In this document: piece by piece, positions 11,691 through 25,612 of the stretch
Layout: every line of letters begins with the position of its first letter
Position numbering within the stretch: the stretch's first letter is position 1
Source: Coptis chinensis
Lineage: Eukaryota; Streptophyta; Magnoliopsida; Ranunculales; Ranunculaceae
Reading direction: 5' to 3'
DNA: 64,000 nt
Assembly: GCA_015680905.1 (NCBI GenBank)
Contig: CM027377.1
Coordinates: 6,162,501 to 6,226,500 of the forward strand
The notes under the pieces: generated by a model
The model's input: the letters and a program-made list of their open reading frames with translations, nothing else
Databases searched by the model: none
What the model was told of the DNA's origin: nothing
Position numbers and translations under genes: made by a program

Positions 11691-13026
11691 TATATGTCAA
11701 TAAATACCTAGTACTCCCTTACTAATAACAACTTAATGCATGAATTCACTCTGAGAATTAGTTGTCCCACTAACCAGTAAGCATCAACATACTGAAATAG
11801 CAAAAGCATAAACTAACAAACAAATAGAAGCTAGCCATTTCTTACGGGCATTAAAAATGTTACGTATATATAGCAGCGACAGCAACCACAACGGTTTTGA
11901 AATCACTTTTGCTCTTTCTTAAAGCCACCTATAAAGACTAGCCCAAGCCCCACCCCCACTACATATCACGAATGAACTGGAAAAACAGACGTAGCAATTG
12001 CTAGCTAGACACCATAATTTCATGAGTTACAACTACTGCTGAAGTTAAAATAACTACTGCTAGTGATAAAGTACACACATTCGGGAAAGATTCAAACAAA
12101 CAAACAAACAAAAAATGCGTTTTTAGGATCTTACCTTTAGAAATCGAGTGAGAGATGCTATTCAAGTGAGAGATCGAGATCGAATAGCACTTACTAATGA
12201 GACAGAACTTTTTATTCCATCTCACGTTTTCGATTCGTTTTTTTAGACGGGAATATTTTATTCCGTCCTGCAAGTTTTCGACTTTTTTCGTTTTTTTAAA
12301 CGGGATGTTTTATTCCATCCGTTATCCGTTGTGTTTTTTTTTTTTTTTTTTTCAATATTTTTACCGGCTTTTTGAAAAACGTTTAGATTTTTTTTAGAAA
12401 ATTGAGACCCGTTTTAATTTTCTAACAAATAGTTTTTAATAAAATTTTAATTAAGTTTTAAAAACCCATTTTTTCAATTGGGAGAGAGATTTTGTTTTAA
12501 TAGGAGAAAAATTCCCGCTTTAATTAGAAGTGCTAGAATTTGTTCTAATAGAAAAATAATTCCTGTTATAATAGGAAAGGAATTCCCGTTATAAAAAAAG
12601 ATTTATATTTTTCAAATAGAAGAGAAATTTATGTTTTAATAAGAGATGACGTGAAATTTTAGTAGAGCTCGAAAAATATCATTGTGGGAGCTTTAATATT
12701 AAGATATAGATACATTTGCATTGGGCAACCTTGAGTAGCTTCTCACCGAGTATGTAACTATGAGGGGAAAATAGTTTTATGTGGAGATAACAAGTTGTTG
12801 CTTAGGGGGGTTCTGTGGTTGTCCGATAGGCTTCAATTTTTAGTTTCATTTTTATTTTATGCTTTTTTACTTTAATTATTTATTTTTTCATAATTTTATA
12901 GGTTGTAGGAAGAACTATCATGCACATGAACAAGAAGCATCCTTTTCAAAAACTTTGCATTTTATATCATTACTCTGTTGATCAGATTAAATCGAACAGA
13001 ATGAATTATGGTACATTATGGCCTCC
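11691..13026. other. AT-rich intergenic DNA
   Basis: No gene is supported. A run of 19 T lies at 12334-12352. From about 12240 to 12660 the sequence is built of loose repeats of phrases such as ACGGGAATATTTTATTCC and AATAGGAGAAAAATTCCCG, giving many small inverted repeats. The part nearest 13026 is the presumed 3' flank of the heparanase-like gene. Confidence 0.5.
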
Positions 13027-15391
13027 CTAAATGCAAGCAGGGACTCGAATGCTAGGAATATGAGCAAACACTACTGAAAATGGAGCAACTCTTATTGGCT
13101 CCACATGGTTTACACTTATTGGTTCTAAGAGAGGGATATTCCCAGATGAATTTACAGCCAGTATCCTGCCATTCAGCAGCATCGTCTGGCTGTGTAAGTC
13201 TCCGTCCTTTGCTGTAAGGTGGTACTCTTCCCTTGTGCTTTGTGTGCCTACAGTTTGTCTTGATCCTCTAGGTATTCGAGCAAATCTTGTTCTTGGAGAT
13301 TTGTGTTCGTGATTCAAAGTCCATGTTCTCTTCGAGGCAGTGGTTTCAGTTGTAAGGTGTACGTTAACCGTTGTGTTGCCATCAAGATTGATCAGTAGCA
13401 CAACAATTCCTTCCTATAAGATTTTCAAATTAGATTAATCAATCAGAAAGCAAACCTTCAACAATGGAAGTGTACCAAGTACGTTATGTTCAACTTACTG
13501 ATTCTTTGGCACAGTGCCCATAAGCACGGATTTTCTTTGTCCCTGTGAAATTTGTTGACAAGACATTTCTTCCCATAAGTTGGTTCCAGAGAAGAGCACT
13601 GCAGACAATAAAAAAAGTTCAGTGAATGGGATTTATAACTGTGTATATATATGAGAACAGACGGTACAGTGCAACAAGAACCTGTAGTAATCGGGGTTTG
13701 GTACAAAAGTTGTAGTATCCAGTAAGCCATAATTCCCGCCAATTAGTGTTTGCCGGCAGTATGTTTTCGTACCATACTTGGATGCCATACCAAGCTGATC
13801 CAAGTACCTAGAATGACATTCAGAGAATCAACCCTTGAAAATAGAAAGTACACGATTTCCAAATAATTCCGTGTGCTTACCAGAAACTAAACACAAATGC
13901 ATTCGTTACATGATTATGGCCACTGTTATAAGCTCCTCCAGCTTCACCAACCCATGCAGTAGCAGAGGTTGCAGACCTATCAAGAATATTCTTGAGGTCG
14001 CTGAATGTGTTCATCTCACCATCTAGATAGCTTGGATTAAGAATCTTTTCAACCAGGTGTGAATCTACACCTGCATCAACAAATAAAATGATCAATGACT
14101 CCAACTATACGAGAGTTCAACGCACCAAAATAAACTTTTGTAAAATAAACATACCAGGACCAAGATTGTATATGTGGTGAGTGACTATATCCAGCGAACC
14201 TGATGTTTTGTCTACGAGTTCTTTGTACCATTTCCCGTCAAAGAACCCACCTGGTGCTATTATTTGAGGTTTAGATTTGAAGCCCCTGTATATATCTTGT
14301 ACAACTGAGTGGAGCTCGATCACATCAGAGGCGTACTGCGCTGCTGCAACCCTTGTCCCAACTCCATCACCACTCAATTCATTTCCTAACAAGCGAAAAA
14401 GGGGTTCCAAAAAGACTAAGAAACTAAATTTCTCATCGTAAAGAGTAGACTCCCGTTGACATATATACATTGAGAAAATAGAATCATCACTACATCTAAA
14501 TCTAAGTATATAAATGTTCAAGTGGTTAGCCTTCAAGAACATTGGAGAGCTGGACAAGAACCAGAAAGTATCACTAAGCAATGTTATGATATGCAAGGTA
14601 CAATCTCATTACAGAATTTTTTTACCTAGAATTGTGAAAATATTTATAAAAGCTGTCCTAAACATGCTGTAAATTTCAAACTGGCAAGAATCTTCAAATA
14701 GAATAACTAAGTACGTAGGTATTTGTCCTTGTGTGTCAGTTTTAGCTAGTTTTAAGTTCCCTCTACAGCTTTATGCAACAACGAGAGAAGTTCATACCAA
14801 GCTCCCAAGCGTAGATATTATAGCCTTTGTTGACGCTATAACGAATAAGAGACGCAGCATTTGTGGAATTCCAAGCTCCTACTGCAGACCCATCAGAAGC
14901 AATGGTTCTTCCGTCCAGTGCATTTAATCCAAAAATGATCACAGCCCTGAACCACAATTAACGATTTAGTTAAATGCATTATGTAGAATGTGTTATATAT
15001 TAGATAGTAGTACAAAGTGACACACTACATCAAGAGAAGTGAGACATTTTACAGAAAACTTGTTACCCTGCTTGTTTGAAGAATCTGTTTAGCTCATCCC
15101 ATCTAGGCATAGGGAGGCATCCTTGACTGAAGCTGAACAATTGCGAGTCATTTTTAATAAATTGGGTACATGGATGATTAGAATCCCCAACGTCATATAT
15201 CACCTTATCTTGCAAGGTACCTCCCAACCTTAGCTTCAATGGTGAAAAAGCTGTAGAGAATTTGAGCACAAGAGAGAAGTTTATCCGCTTAAATGTCCAA
15301 GAAATTTGAGTAACAGAGTTATTTCAGACTATATATTGTTGAAGAAACACTGACCTTTGACGGCATTCAACAAAATATTGTTGTTGATATC
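13027..15391 (-). CDS. Heparanase-like beta-glucuronidase (GH79), 5' end missing
   Basis: GH79 heparanase-like proteins are secreted or wall-associated enzymes that remove glucuronic acid residues, in plants from arabinogalactan proteins and related glycans. Eight exons are visible on the minus strand: 15391-15355, 15250-15067, 14946-14798, 14385-14155, 14070-13881, 13808-13682, 13598-13499 and 13413-13027 (stop). All junctions are GT-AG and phases agree, giving about 467 codons without frameshift. Motifs in order are NNNILLNAVKAFSPLKLRLG, CLPMPRWDEL, YAWELGNELSG (acid/base Glu in the NE pair), IVTHHIYNLGPG, AWVGEAGGAYNSG (nucleophile Glu), FWYLDQLGMASKYGTKTYCR and EEYHLTAKDGDLHSQTMLLNG. The first exon, expected to give a signal peptide and the DWWP..KCDYGTC segment, is not found upstream. 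The tetraspanin starts only about 170 bp away on the other strand. Either exon 1 is far away or the gene is 5'-truncated. Confidence 0.9.
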
Positions 15392-16365
15392 CTGCATGGC
15401 GAAAGAATAAGAATTCAGAAACTGAAAATAACACCCCATGCCCTCTACCACAGTTAGTTGTTTTTCTTTTGATTGATAAAATGCAATTTCATTGCCATCA
15501 AAAGAAGTTTTACAAGTACACCAAAATGGATTACCCTTAGCAAGATACTAAGAGTCAATACCGCCTAACCCTCTAAGCAATAGTTTGATAGGGATCCTAA
15601 ACGGTTTAACTCTCATTCTTTCGATCACGCTTATTGGTTCTTCGATTTATTTACGTGTACATGGACACACCGAGTGTGAAAAATTCTTGCAAGACACTCT
15701 CTTAATAATTGGACTAGTTTTGTTGGCGTTGTCTTTACTGGGATTTTTAGGTGCTTGTTGTCGGGCCTCCACGCTTCTATGGATTTATCTATTTATTCTG
15801 TCATTGTTGATATTAGGACTATTTTGTTTTATGATATTCGCGTTTATTGTGACTAATCATGGAGCTGGGAAAGCTATTTCTGGAAGAGGGTTTAAGGAGT
15901 ATAGGCTTGGTGATTACTCAAATTGGTTGCAGAATCATGTTGTGAATGGCAAACATTGGGGTAAGTTCAGGAGTTGTTTGATTGCATCAAAGCTTTGCAT
16001 GCGTCTTGGTGACAATGCTGGGAAAGCTAGTGAATTTAACATGAAGGACTTGTCGCCAATTGAGGTATATTAATTTGCCTACTCTTTTCTTGTATACTTT
16101 GTAAATTTCTAATACATTACATCCATCCCTAAATTTAGCCTCTTGCTTGTTATTAAGAATGTTTTGTATCGTCACTATGTAGTTTTGGTCACTGATAAAT
16201 GTAAAAGTTTATTTTATTTGAATTTTTAATATTGAGAGAAATGTGAAATTGACTCGACCTGTTTTAGACCTCTAGTTCGCATATACACCATTATCGAACA
16301 TTATATGATTCCTCGTTCAATTACTGTGATGATATTGTAAGAGTATCTTTATATATATATTATAG

Positions 16366-16569
16366 CTCTCCCCTCATCAATTGAGGGAGAGTTTTGAGAG
16401 TGTCCACGTGTTCATAAGTAATTACGATAAAATAGGGAACCAAAGCTAATTACGACTTACGAAAATACAGGCCAAAATTTAGGAAATTATACCGACAAAA
16501 TAGGTATGCTAATTATAGCTCTCCCCTCATCAATTGAGGGAGAGTTTTGAGAGTGTCCACGTGTCTATA
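16366..16569 (+). repeat. Duplicated Helitron 5' terminal segment with inverted repeat
   Basis: The inverted repeat CTCTCCC...GGGAGAG with the following TTTTGAGAGTGTCCACGTG occurs at 16366 and again at 16519. The flanking sequence (AATTACGATAAAATAGGG, AATTACGACTTACGAAAAT) is also repeated, so about 153 bp is present in tandem. Confidence 0.85.
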
Positions 16570-19500
16570 AGTAATTACGATAAAATAGGGAACCAAAGCT
16601 AATTACGACTTACGAAAATATAGGAAATAAAATCTTAAGGGTGCTATTAGGGTGGACATAAAATAAAAGATTCTCTTGACGGCTTAATCCAACAATTGTT
16701 TCATCTTCAACCAAAACCCGCCAAACCCCTTTTTGTTCAATCACTCTCTCTCCATTCTCCATTGCCCTTTTTTGATGCCTTGCGAAAATCTATCTAGCCA
16801 TCCTGCATCTTCGGTATCTGCTCAAGTCAATATATTTCACTTTCCATTGAAAAATAATGGATATGTTTTTTAATTGGAATAATTTCTTGGTTTTGTGTAT
16901 TCGTTCACTTAAGTTACTTCAGTTATGAATTTGTATATATTTTAAAGTTCTAAATTTTTTTGTTCCACCTAATTGATTTGATTTGTTGCATGTTTGATTC
17001 TTTGAGAAACTATTAATTCTACTAAGCAATGATTAATAGGTTCAAATGATGTTTTACTATCTATGTGCGCAAATATTTCATTGAATTAGTATATATATAA
17101 GGTAATGGGGATAGTGAACTATGACTGGTAGAATCTTTTTCACGTAAAGTAAATTGATTGAGTCTTAGACTTGGCATTAGGTGAAGCTTTTTTAATTTTT
17201 GTAGAATTGAAGTATTTTTTAAGCCATTTTGTTTATAACTCATGTTGCGTCAAATGGATCTTCAAAGAGAACTTGGTGAATCGGGTTGGCCCTTTGTAGA
17301 AGCTTGTGAGGAATGAATCTTTGCGATATTTGGCCAGCGTGAGCTACTAATTTATCAAACTTAAATATTAATTTTATGCTTTATTGTGTAATGCCTTGGC
17401 CCATATTATTTGATCATCCAAGCTATTAATAGAGTTTGAATTATAACATTGGCTTATTGATTTTGCTTTTAACAAGTCACGTATTTGAACATGCTCATTG
17501 TTGTCCGTGTCTAATGTATCTCTTTGGAGGAATTCTATTGTTAACGCTTGGTTGTGGTACTAAGACGAGGTTGGAATATCAATATTACTCTTCTTCTTAG
17601 GCATGTGCTCACGGAGAAGAAAATAATACGAAGCAAGAAGGCATATTTTGAATAGAAAATTGATTTTTTGTCTTAAGGGAAGTGTTTCTATTGGGTTTTG
17701 CATAACCGGGACCAAGTAAAAGTTTCAGTATATTTGATCAACGTAACAACTCTCTTTTATTTGGAGCCCTTTTTTTTGGTTATCCCTTAAGTGAGTTGCT
17801 TTCTCATTTCAGAAGGCAACGTCATAGTTTAATTGGTTGAGAGTTTTTAATCTTAAATATGTGTGAACCATAAGAAATCTTGCCTAGCTTTTGGAAAATG
17901 ATAAATATTCAGGCCATCCTATTAAGCTATGCTCATAGTTTGAGGTTATAATTGCATCTTATTGTATTAATGGTGTGCATGTACAAAATTGTGGTGATGT
18001 ACAAAACTAAGGCTAACCAAAAGGGTTGTTCTTACCTAATATCGGAATTTGTTAAGAGAGCTTAAAAAAAATGAAGCCATATATAGGTTAACATTTTATG
18101 TTCTCTACCGGAGAGTTGGGCGGTGTCAGTGTCAGAAGACTGGGTACATGAGACATATTACTGGGATTTTGTTGTTCATAGTGGGAGTCATGTTGTCAAG
18201 CTTAGAAACCATCATTACTTCTCTATCATTACCTCATTTATTTATTTTTCGATGAATTCACTAACTCATTTAGATGGATGATTATCTATGTTATTTGTTT
18301 GGTTTTAGTTTGTGTGCTGTGAATTTTGTTGTTGGCTTGATATATATTGTAATTAATCTTGATGCCATGGGAAAGTCTATAGAGCGGATAATGGAAATTG
18401 TGACGTAACGTCAGAGGCAGGTTAAAACACATGTGCAGATTGAGCTTTGAAATATCACCAACCATAGTGCCTTTGGCCTTAGAATTACACTTAATTTTTC
18501 AAGCATTAGAATAAAATACAATAAGTTTTTTTTTCCCTGGAGTTCTTGCTTATTTGAAATTTCAGGTAGGAAGCTAACCTCACAGGGAAATTTCCAGCAG
18601 CTTGAAATGGAAAACATGTGAAGTAGTACATTATACAGAATGGCATTTTATAATTTGATATCATTGTTTACCCTAAGGATTTGCCTTTTCCTTTCTAACT
18701 CTTGAACTTCTTTCATTTCATTTGCTATATATAATGGGTCTGGAATTATGTATAATTGAGTATATAATGCTAGAAATTGGTTAAGAAAGTGTGTTAAATG
18801 AATGAGGATATATTGTCCTTCTTAGTTCTTACACCTTTTACCGATGAGCAATTATTAGGAAGTAGGTAATAGCCTACCAAAACTTTTGTTTTAACAGAAA
18901 AAATGGATGTATTCATAGTTTGACATTTTGCCACGCACTATCATAAAACTCATATATTTAAGTGGGTGCAGACATGAGTCCAAAACCGGAAAGTAAGCAA
19001 CTGGCAATATTATGAAATATTAATTGCTCAAAAGTTTACAACGTTGTTGCTACAAAAGGTTGAGAAATGCCCTATACGGATTCCCAAAAGTCAGTGATTT
19101 ATTATTTCTACTAAAGTTGATACTATACATTGTTAAGAATCGGAAGTTCATACAATAGAGTTCTGTTAGAGTTAACAATAAATGTTTTTTCCAACTATAA
19201 TAATGATGCTTACAATTTTTCTACATAGTTCAGAGGCATTTAGATCCTGCAAAAAGAGATTGAATGGAGTATTTGGCTTATTGATCCGACAAGTAGACAG
19301 TATCTAAGTTTCACATTACTTAAAGTTGGTAAGACATTTTGAATATTGAGTCTTAGCTTATTTTTCGTAAGTTTCACATTACATTGACAATTGATTATGT
19401 GTGATTTTGATATTTATATGGTTTACCGAACCGTAGTTCTTTTTTACCACTATTTACTAAGCTTATGGTTCTGTTTAGCAGCTAATGTGATTGAATGATG

Positions 19501-21328
19501 GATTCAACATGGAGACAACAATAACACTCACAAAGGAGGTAAGAATTTATGTGACTCATTTGATGCCAGTATATTTTGAATTGGAAATGAAGGAATGACC
19601 TTCTTATAACTCGCATATGCATTACTATTTGGTGGCCTTCTAAAACTACCCATTGTGTTGATTTAGTTATGTATCCACTGGAACAAAATAAAAGGAAGTC
19701 CTCTAGCTCATATCCGACTTACCTCATACCTACTCTAGAGAATCATATTGTTGCATACATCATTCGACATGCTCTAATTAAATAATCTGATTTAGTTCAG
19801 GTAGTATTGTTTTTTCTATATTTATGTAATCTCTATTAAAATATTTGTTTGAAAAAAGCCTCAAGTTAGAGCTTCCGCCTAAGGCCTCGCCTTGGGTTGA
19901 GTCGGCCCTGCGCATATGCATATTTACTTGCCTTTCATCCTTAAGGTATTGCAACCGTTTTTTTTTACATGCACGACACCATTTTTTTTCTTTTATTATT
20001 TATTAATATTAATCCTCTTTTTCCCTGTTATTTTTATATTTTTTTTAAAAACAAGTCCTTCAGAGTTTACATTACTCGCTTATTTTGTCCCTTTACTAAT
20101 CTTATTTTTGTCACTGAAATAAATGTTGTCACTCCACTCTAGAAGGTCAAGTACGTACCTATTATTTGCTCATTTTGTAGTTATTTTTATTCTTGAGTTA
20201 CTCCATGTTCTACACCTTTAAATTGCGGTCACTACTCACCTTTGGACTTTATGACCAGTGAATATTTGACCCTCAATTGGACTTGCCTACATATTAGTTG
20301 ATTAGTTTAACTACTTTTTGAGATTGCTTATTTTAGTTACTTTTAAGAGCTGATGCATGGTCTTGTTCTGCCTATGGTTGTAGTGTATTATATTTGCTTG
20401 AGTCAAGTCTTTGTTGATTTCAAGTGTGCAGATCCCACAAATGTTGGGCAGTTGGGCTAAATACTTATGTATGTATTGTGTAGTGACTTGAAATAGGTTA
20501 TCAATCACTTAAAATAGATTTGGGACCCTTATTTATGCCTCATATTTGGATCAGGAGATTTGAACATAGACTAATAACCCATGGTGTGGTAGAGATGTAT
20601 CTTGAGCCCCATTGTAATGCTTCACTTTATATGGATTTTTGTTCGTAACACCTTACTTGAGACAACTTTTTGTGTTTTACACTCCTCTCCAAACAACGTT
20701 TTCTCTCATTTTTGTGTCTTATTCAGTTGTACAATGTTTCTATTGCTTTTTTGAAGATTTCTTTTAACTATTTTATCATTTGAGGTTATGCTCAAATCAG
20801 GAGACCCACAAACTAAAAACTGGATGCAAGCAACCGAGTTTTAATGTTCCTATTTCTCATAAGATAACTGCTAGCTTGCTGTTTCTTCTTCAGCTCGTTA
20901 ACGTAGTTTTGAATGATTTATTTTTATAACTGGATTTATTTGATGACTGTTTTTTGTTTGTTGGTTTTTTTTTTTGTAGCTGACGTTGGGGCAAGTAGTG
21001 AGGCAGAAATTGTGTGAAGAAAGAAAGGTAATTTGGTTTTTGGTTCGATTTAGTTTATTTTGGATATTGCATTGAAGAGTTAGATTATTTTTTGCCTTAA
21101 TGGATGTAGAAAGCAAAGAGAAATGGGTTAGTTTAGTAAGTCTAGACTGTTTTTCATTTTTGACTTCTTGATTTAAATGGATTATGTAGATTAGTCAATG
21201 CTTAAAGGAAATATGTTAGTATCATGTAAGTGTTTAATAGTGTTTGATATAGCTCAGAAACTTGGGTTACAACATTGTGTTCTCATATGAGAACAAACTA
21301 GAAAAGGAAGCTTCCACTGTGAGATTGT

Positions 21329-22439
21329 GATATATGAGTCATTTACAAGTTTATTTGTCTTAGGTCCTTGGCTTAAATTGTGAGATACGTATTCTCTTAA
21401 ATGCAGTGGATTTCCAATTTGGCTCAAATTCATTCCTGGTATCAGTTTCAAGACAATGAGCCTTTCAAGATTAGGTGTTTAAAACTTTAAGTTCCTTTCC
21501 CTCTCTATATACTGCTCTTTTCCCCCTTTTTAATTTGGTTAACTTATATGCAGTTTTACGATTATACGATAGGTTGCAATGGTCAAATTTACCAAAAAAA
21601 ATGCAAACGTGGTGAAGGCAGAAAAGATGTTTGAATCTCAGGGGAGAAACATCATATTTTTAAAAACCTCTTAAACTCAGCCATGCCTCTGAGTGTGTAT
21701 CTATAGTTAGAGGTTTTGGAACAGTGTCTTCATTAGCAATGTTTGGAATAGAGTTATTAATATTCACGTAGACAAAGCGCTGCAAGGAGATACACTTCAT
21801 TTGGCATATAGGTGTGAATGTTGCAACACTCCTAACTATATATGAAAGGTACTATTCAGTGTTTCTTTAGGGCTTGGGATATATGATATATGAGTCATTT
21901 ACAAGTTTATTTGTCTTAGGTCCTTGGCTTAAATTGTGAGATACGTATTCTCTTAAATGCAGTGGATTTCCAATTTGGCTCAAATTCATTCCTGGTATCA
22001 GTTTTAAGACAATGAACCTTTCAAGGTTAGGTGTTTAAAACTTTAAGTTCCTTTCCCTCTCTATATACTGCTCTTTTCCCCCTTTTTAATTTGGTTAACT
22101 TATATGCGGTTTTACGATTATATGATAGGTTGCAATGGTCAAATTTACAAAAAAAAAATGCAACATGGTGAAGGCAGAAAAGCTATTTGAATCTCAGGGG
22201 AGAAACATCATATTTTTAAAAACCTCTTAAACTCAGCCATGCCTCTGAGTGTGTATCTATAGTTAGAGGTTTTGGAACAGTGTCTTCATTAGCAATGTTT
22301 GGAATAAAGTTATTAATATTCACGTAGACAAAGCGCTGCAAGGAGATACACTTCATTTGGCATATAGGTGTGAATGTTGCAACACTCCTAACTATATATG
22401 AAAGGTACTATTCAGTGTTTCTTTAGGGCTTGGGGAAAC
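21329..22439 (+). repeat. Tandem duplication, two copies of about 556 bp
   Basis: Copy 1 (about 21329-21884) and copy 2 (about 21885-22439) are nearly identical, differing at roughly ten positions (for example ACGATAGG/ATGATAGG and AATAGAG/AATAAAG) plus small A-run indels. The high identity points to a recent event inside the Helitron. Confidence 0.9.
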
Positions 22440-22851
22440 AAGTATGGATATATATGTTTTATTGCAATTTTTATGTTGTTGCTACATAGATCCTGTGATG
22501 TAACATTGTTTTCCCAACACTTGCTTTTACAACAGATCGGAAAGTTGTTTTTTCATTTAGCTTAAAAGATGTTATTAGTGGCTCTAGGTATGAAAGATAC
22601 AATAGCAAACCTATAGTCCTGTCTCAGTTAAATGACATAAACACCACTACCACCCTATCTTAGTTATATTGCAATCAATTTTATAAATGTTGTTTTCCTT
22701 TTTAACAATCACTACTACAATCCTCTATTTCCTATTTCTATTTTATTTAATGTCTCCCTTTTTGAGTTCTTTGTTGGTGCTTTGATTATCGGCTTCCTTA
22801 ATATTTTCGTAGATCAAACCGTTCAAGACCGTTAATGAATATAGTATACCA

Positions 22852-22852
<1 letters not shown>

Positions 22853-22894
<42 letters not shown>
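22853..22894. repeat. (CA)21 microsatellite
   Basis: An uninterrupted run of 21 CA units within the Helitron. Confidence 0.98.
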
Positions 22895-22897
<3 letters not shown>

Positions 22898-23989
22898 GCA
22901 TGCCTAATACATTATTTACTAGCTTGCTTATCTACTGTTGGTTACTTTTTTTATGCTATTATGTAGTGCGGTTTTAGACTTCTATAGTGTTTGCATACAA
23001 ATACCCATATTCACCTACTATTGTTTTTTCTTTTATTTATTTTCTTCAATATCACAATTGTCTATACTGACTGCAGGTGTACATCAACTGCTATTGCTAC
23101 TGATTTGTCCCTTGGATCTAATGCTACTAGAAGTCTAGATGGATTCATTTCTTGGAAGTGCATGGTCTCGACCATCTTGGCAACATCATTAAGTATTTTA
23201 TGCTAAGTTTCTACATTAGTCACTTCCCATTAGAAGGCAGATACGGGGAAGCTCACGGGAGTGTATAGGCAATACAGTTTGTCAAAAGTCGAGTCAGCAA
23301 TAAGATCTAAGTCAACACTACTTTTATTAACTATACTAATATTATGTGATATGGATTTAGGCTTCTAAGCTCCAACTCATATTCTACTTTAACTATACGA
23401 TTACGTAATAGTGTTTTGATATTTCTTTCTGATGAATAAGAAGAAATTTTTTTTTTGCTAATTCATAGATTTTCATTTCAGTTCAGAAAGTTTTGCTCTG
23501 TCTATTAATTTATCGCTATTAGTCTGTATGTAAACAACAATTAATGCAGGTGTAGGGCGTGCCATTCTTTTAGCTACTCAGGCGTCTCCCATTTCAGAAT
23601 CATGGTGGGTATTGTTTATATTTTGATTCTTAGATTCTTATATCAAATTGTTTCAGAAGCTATGTGGATTTACTTATTCTATAGTTAGAAATTGATTTTC
23701 ATATGTCAATTAATGAGGTGAATTAAGAATGCAGGCCATTCTATTTTGAAATATATGTATATGCAAGTCACTTCGAGAATAAAAAATTCCAAAGTGTGGA
23801 AAGAACCTATTGGTTTAGGATCCTTTGGTAATGGGAAAAAAATTTGTGAAATTGAGCCATTTATATCGAGATGTTGGGGTTTGGAGCTTCAATTGCTTTC
23901 AGGTCTTTCCATAGTACCATTGGTTATAGGTTGCTATTATCTATAGAACTATTGCAATTGTGTACATGCCAATTGTTGTTTTGTGCAAA

Positions 23990-25330
23990 TTCATTGGACT
24001 AACCTCAAAGAATAGTTAACCGAAAATTAGATAATCTTTAATGATGGCACATAGTGAATCATGTATAATTATTTTTTAGGTCATATTTGCATAGACACAA
24101 TAGAAGAATTAATAAAAGTTGGTATTGGATAATTAACAGAAAATCGAAAATTTGATGTAAATGCATTGAACTAAAGTCAAAAAATAATAATTAGCGGGAA
24201 ATCGAAAACTGGTTGCACCTGCAGTTGAACTAACCTCAAAGAATAATTGACGGGAAATCAGGAATTGGAAGCAAATACATTGAACTAACATTAAAGAATT
24301 ATTAACGGAAAATCGATGCTTGGATGCAAATGCATTGAACTCACATCAAAAGAATAATTAAGCGGAAATCGAAACAAGCTGTATTGAATTAATCTAAAAA
24401 GAATAATTAATAGGAAATCAAAAAGTGGATGCAAATGAATGAAACTAACCTTAAAGAATAATTACGGAAAATTAAACTGGATGCAAATGCATCGAACTAA
24501 CCTCAAAGAATAATACACGGAAATCAAGCTGCGTCTAAATACATTGAACTAACCTAAAAAAAATTATAATTAATGTAAAAATCGAAAATCGGATGCAATT
24601 GAATGGAACTAACATCAAATAATGATTAACGAGAAATCGAAATGGATGCAATTGCATCGAACTAATCTCGTGAATATTTAGCAGGAAATTAGAAACTAGA
24701 TGGAATTGCATTTAAATAACCTCAAAGAATAATTAACGAGATATTGAAAGCATGATACAACTGCATTGAACTACTATCAAAGAATAATTAACAGGAAATC
24801 GAAAACTTTATGCAAATGCATAGAACTAATCTCAAAGAATAATTAACGGGAAATCAAAAACTGGAAACAAATTCATATATTGAAATAACCTCAAAAATAA
24901 TTGCGATAATCTAAACTGGATAATCTTTGATGATCCCACATAGTGAATCATGTATAAATTTTTTATGTCATGTTTGCAAAAGACTTCTGAAGGATAAATA
25001 GAAGTTGGTATTACATACCACCTTGGATAATTAACAGAAAATTAGAAACTGGATGCAAATGCATTGAACTAACCTCAAAAAAATATTTAGGGAAATCGTG
25101 AAACCTGGATGCAAATGCATTGAGCTAACCACAAAGAATAATTAGCGTGAAATTAGGAAACTAAATGCAAATGCATTGATCAAACTGAAAAGAATAATTA
25201 ACGGAAATTGGATACTTGATACAAAATGCAATCGACGAACTCGAAAAATAATTAACGAGAAATTGAAAACTAGATGCAAATGCAACAAACTAACCTCAAA
25301 ACATTATTGTATTATATGTAGTGAGAATGT
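23990..25330. repeat. Degenerate minisatellite array, unit about 55-65 bp
   Basis: About twenty imperfect units share the plan GGATGCAAATGCATTGAACT, AACCTCAAAGAATAATTAAC, GGGAAATCGAAAACT. Within it a longer phrase (GATAATCTTTAATGATG, CACATAGTGAATCATGTATAA) appears at about 24027 and again at about 24926, so there is a higher-order repeat. The array ends about 310 bp before the Helitron 3' hairpin. Confidence 0.9.
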
Positions 25331-25612
25331 CTCGACAAATATAATTTTGCGTTAAAAATAGTGTTTATCATATCTCTTTTCGTATGATTGGGATTATTGC
25401 ATTGTTATTCAAGTTGTTTCAATATGATATTCGTCTCATTGGGCATTCTCACAAAACTTCAATCAATCTTATATTATTAAACAACAAAAGTCGAAAGATT
25501 TTATCAAGTGCAGGTTCTTTTTTTTTATGGAGAGTACAAGAATTTTGAATGGGTGATCAATATAATATTTATATAGTTGTTAATATTTTTTAGAATAATT
25601 TAATATAGCAGC

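Noticed and set aside
14117-14596. 159-codon minus-strand frame as a separate gene
   Set aside because: It is one heparanase exon (14385-14155) read through into its introns.
15585-16073. Tetraspanin start at 15585
   Set aside because: The codon there is TTG and conserved residues (LSNS) continue upstream in frame.
18049-18255. Small plus-strand frame inside the Helitron
   Set aside because: Low complexity and hydrophobic by composition; no supporting motif.
22853-25330. CRISPR-like regular repeats
   Set aside because: Units are directly abutting and degenerate with no unique spacers; this is a plant minisatellite beside a CA microsatellite.
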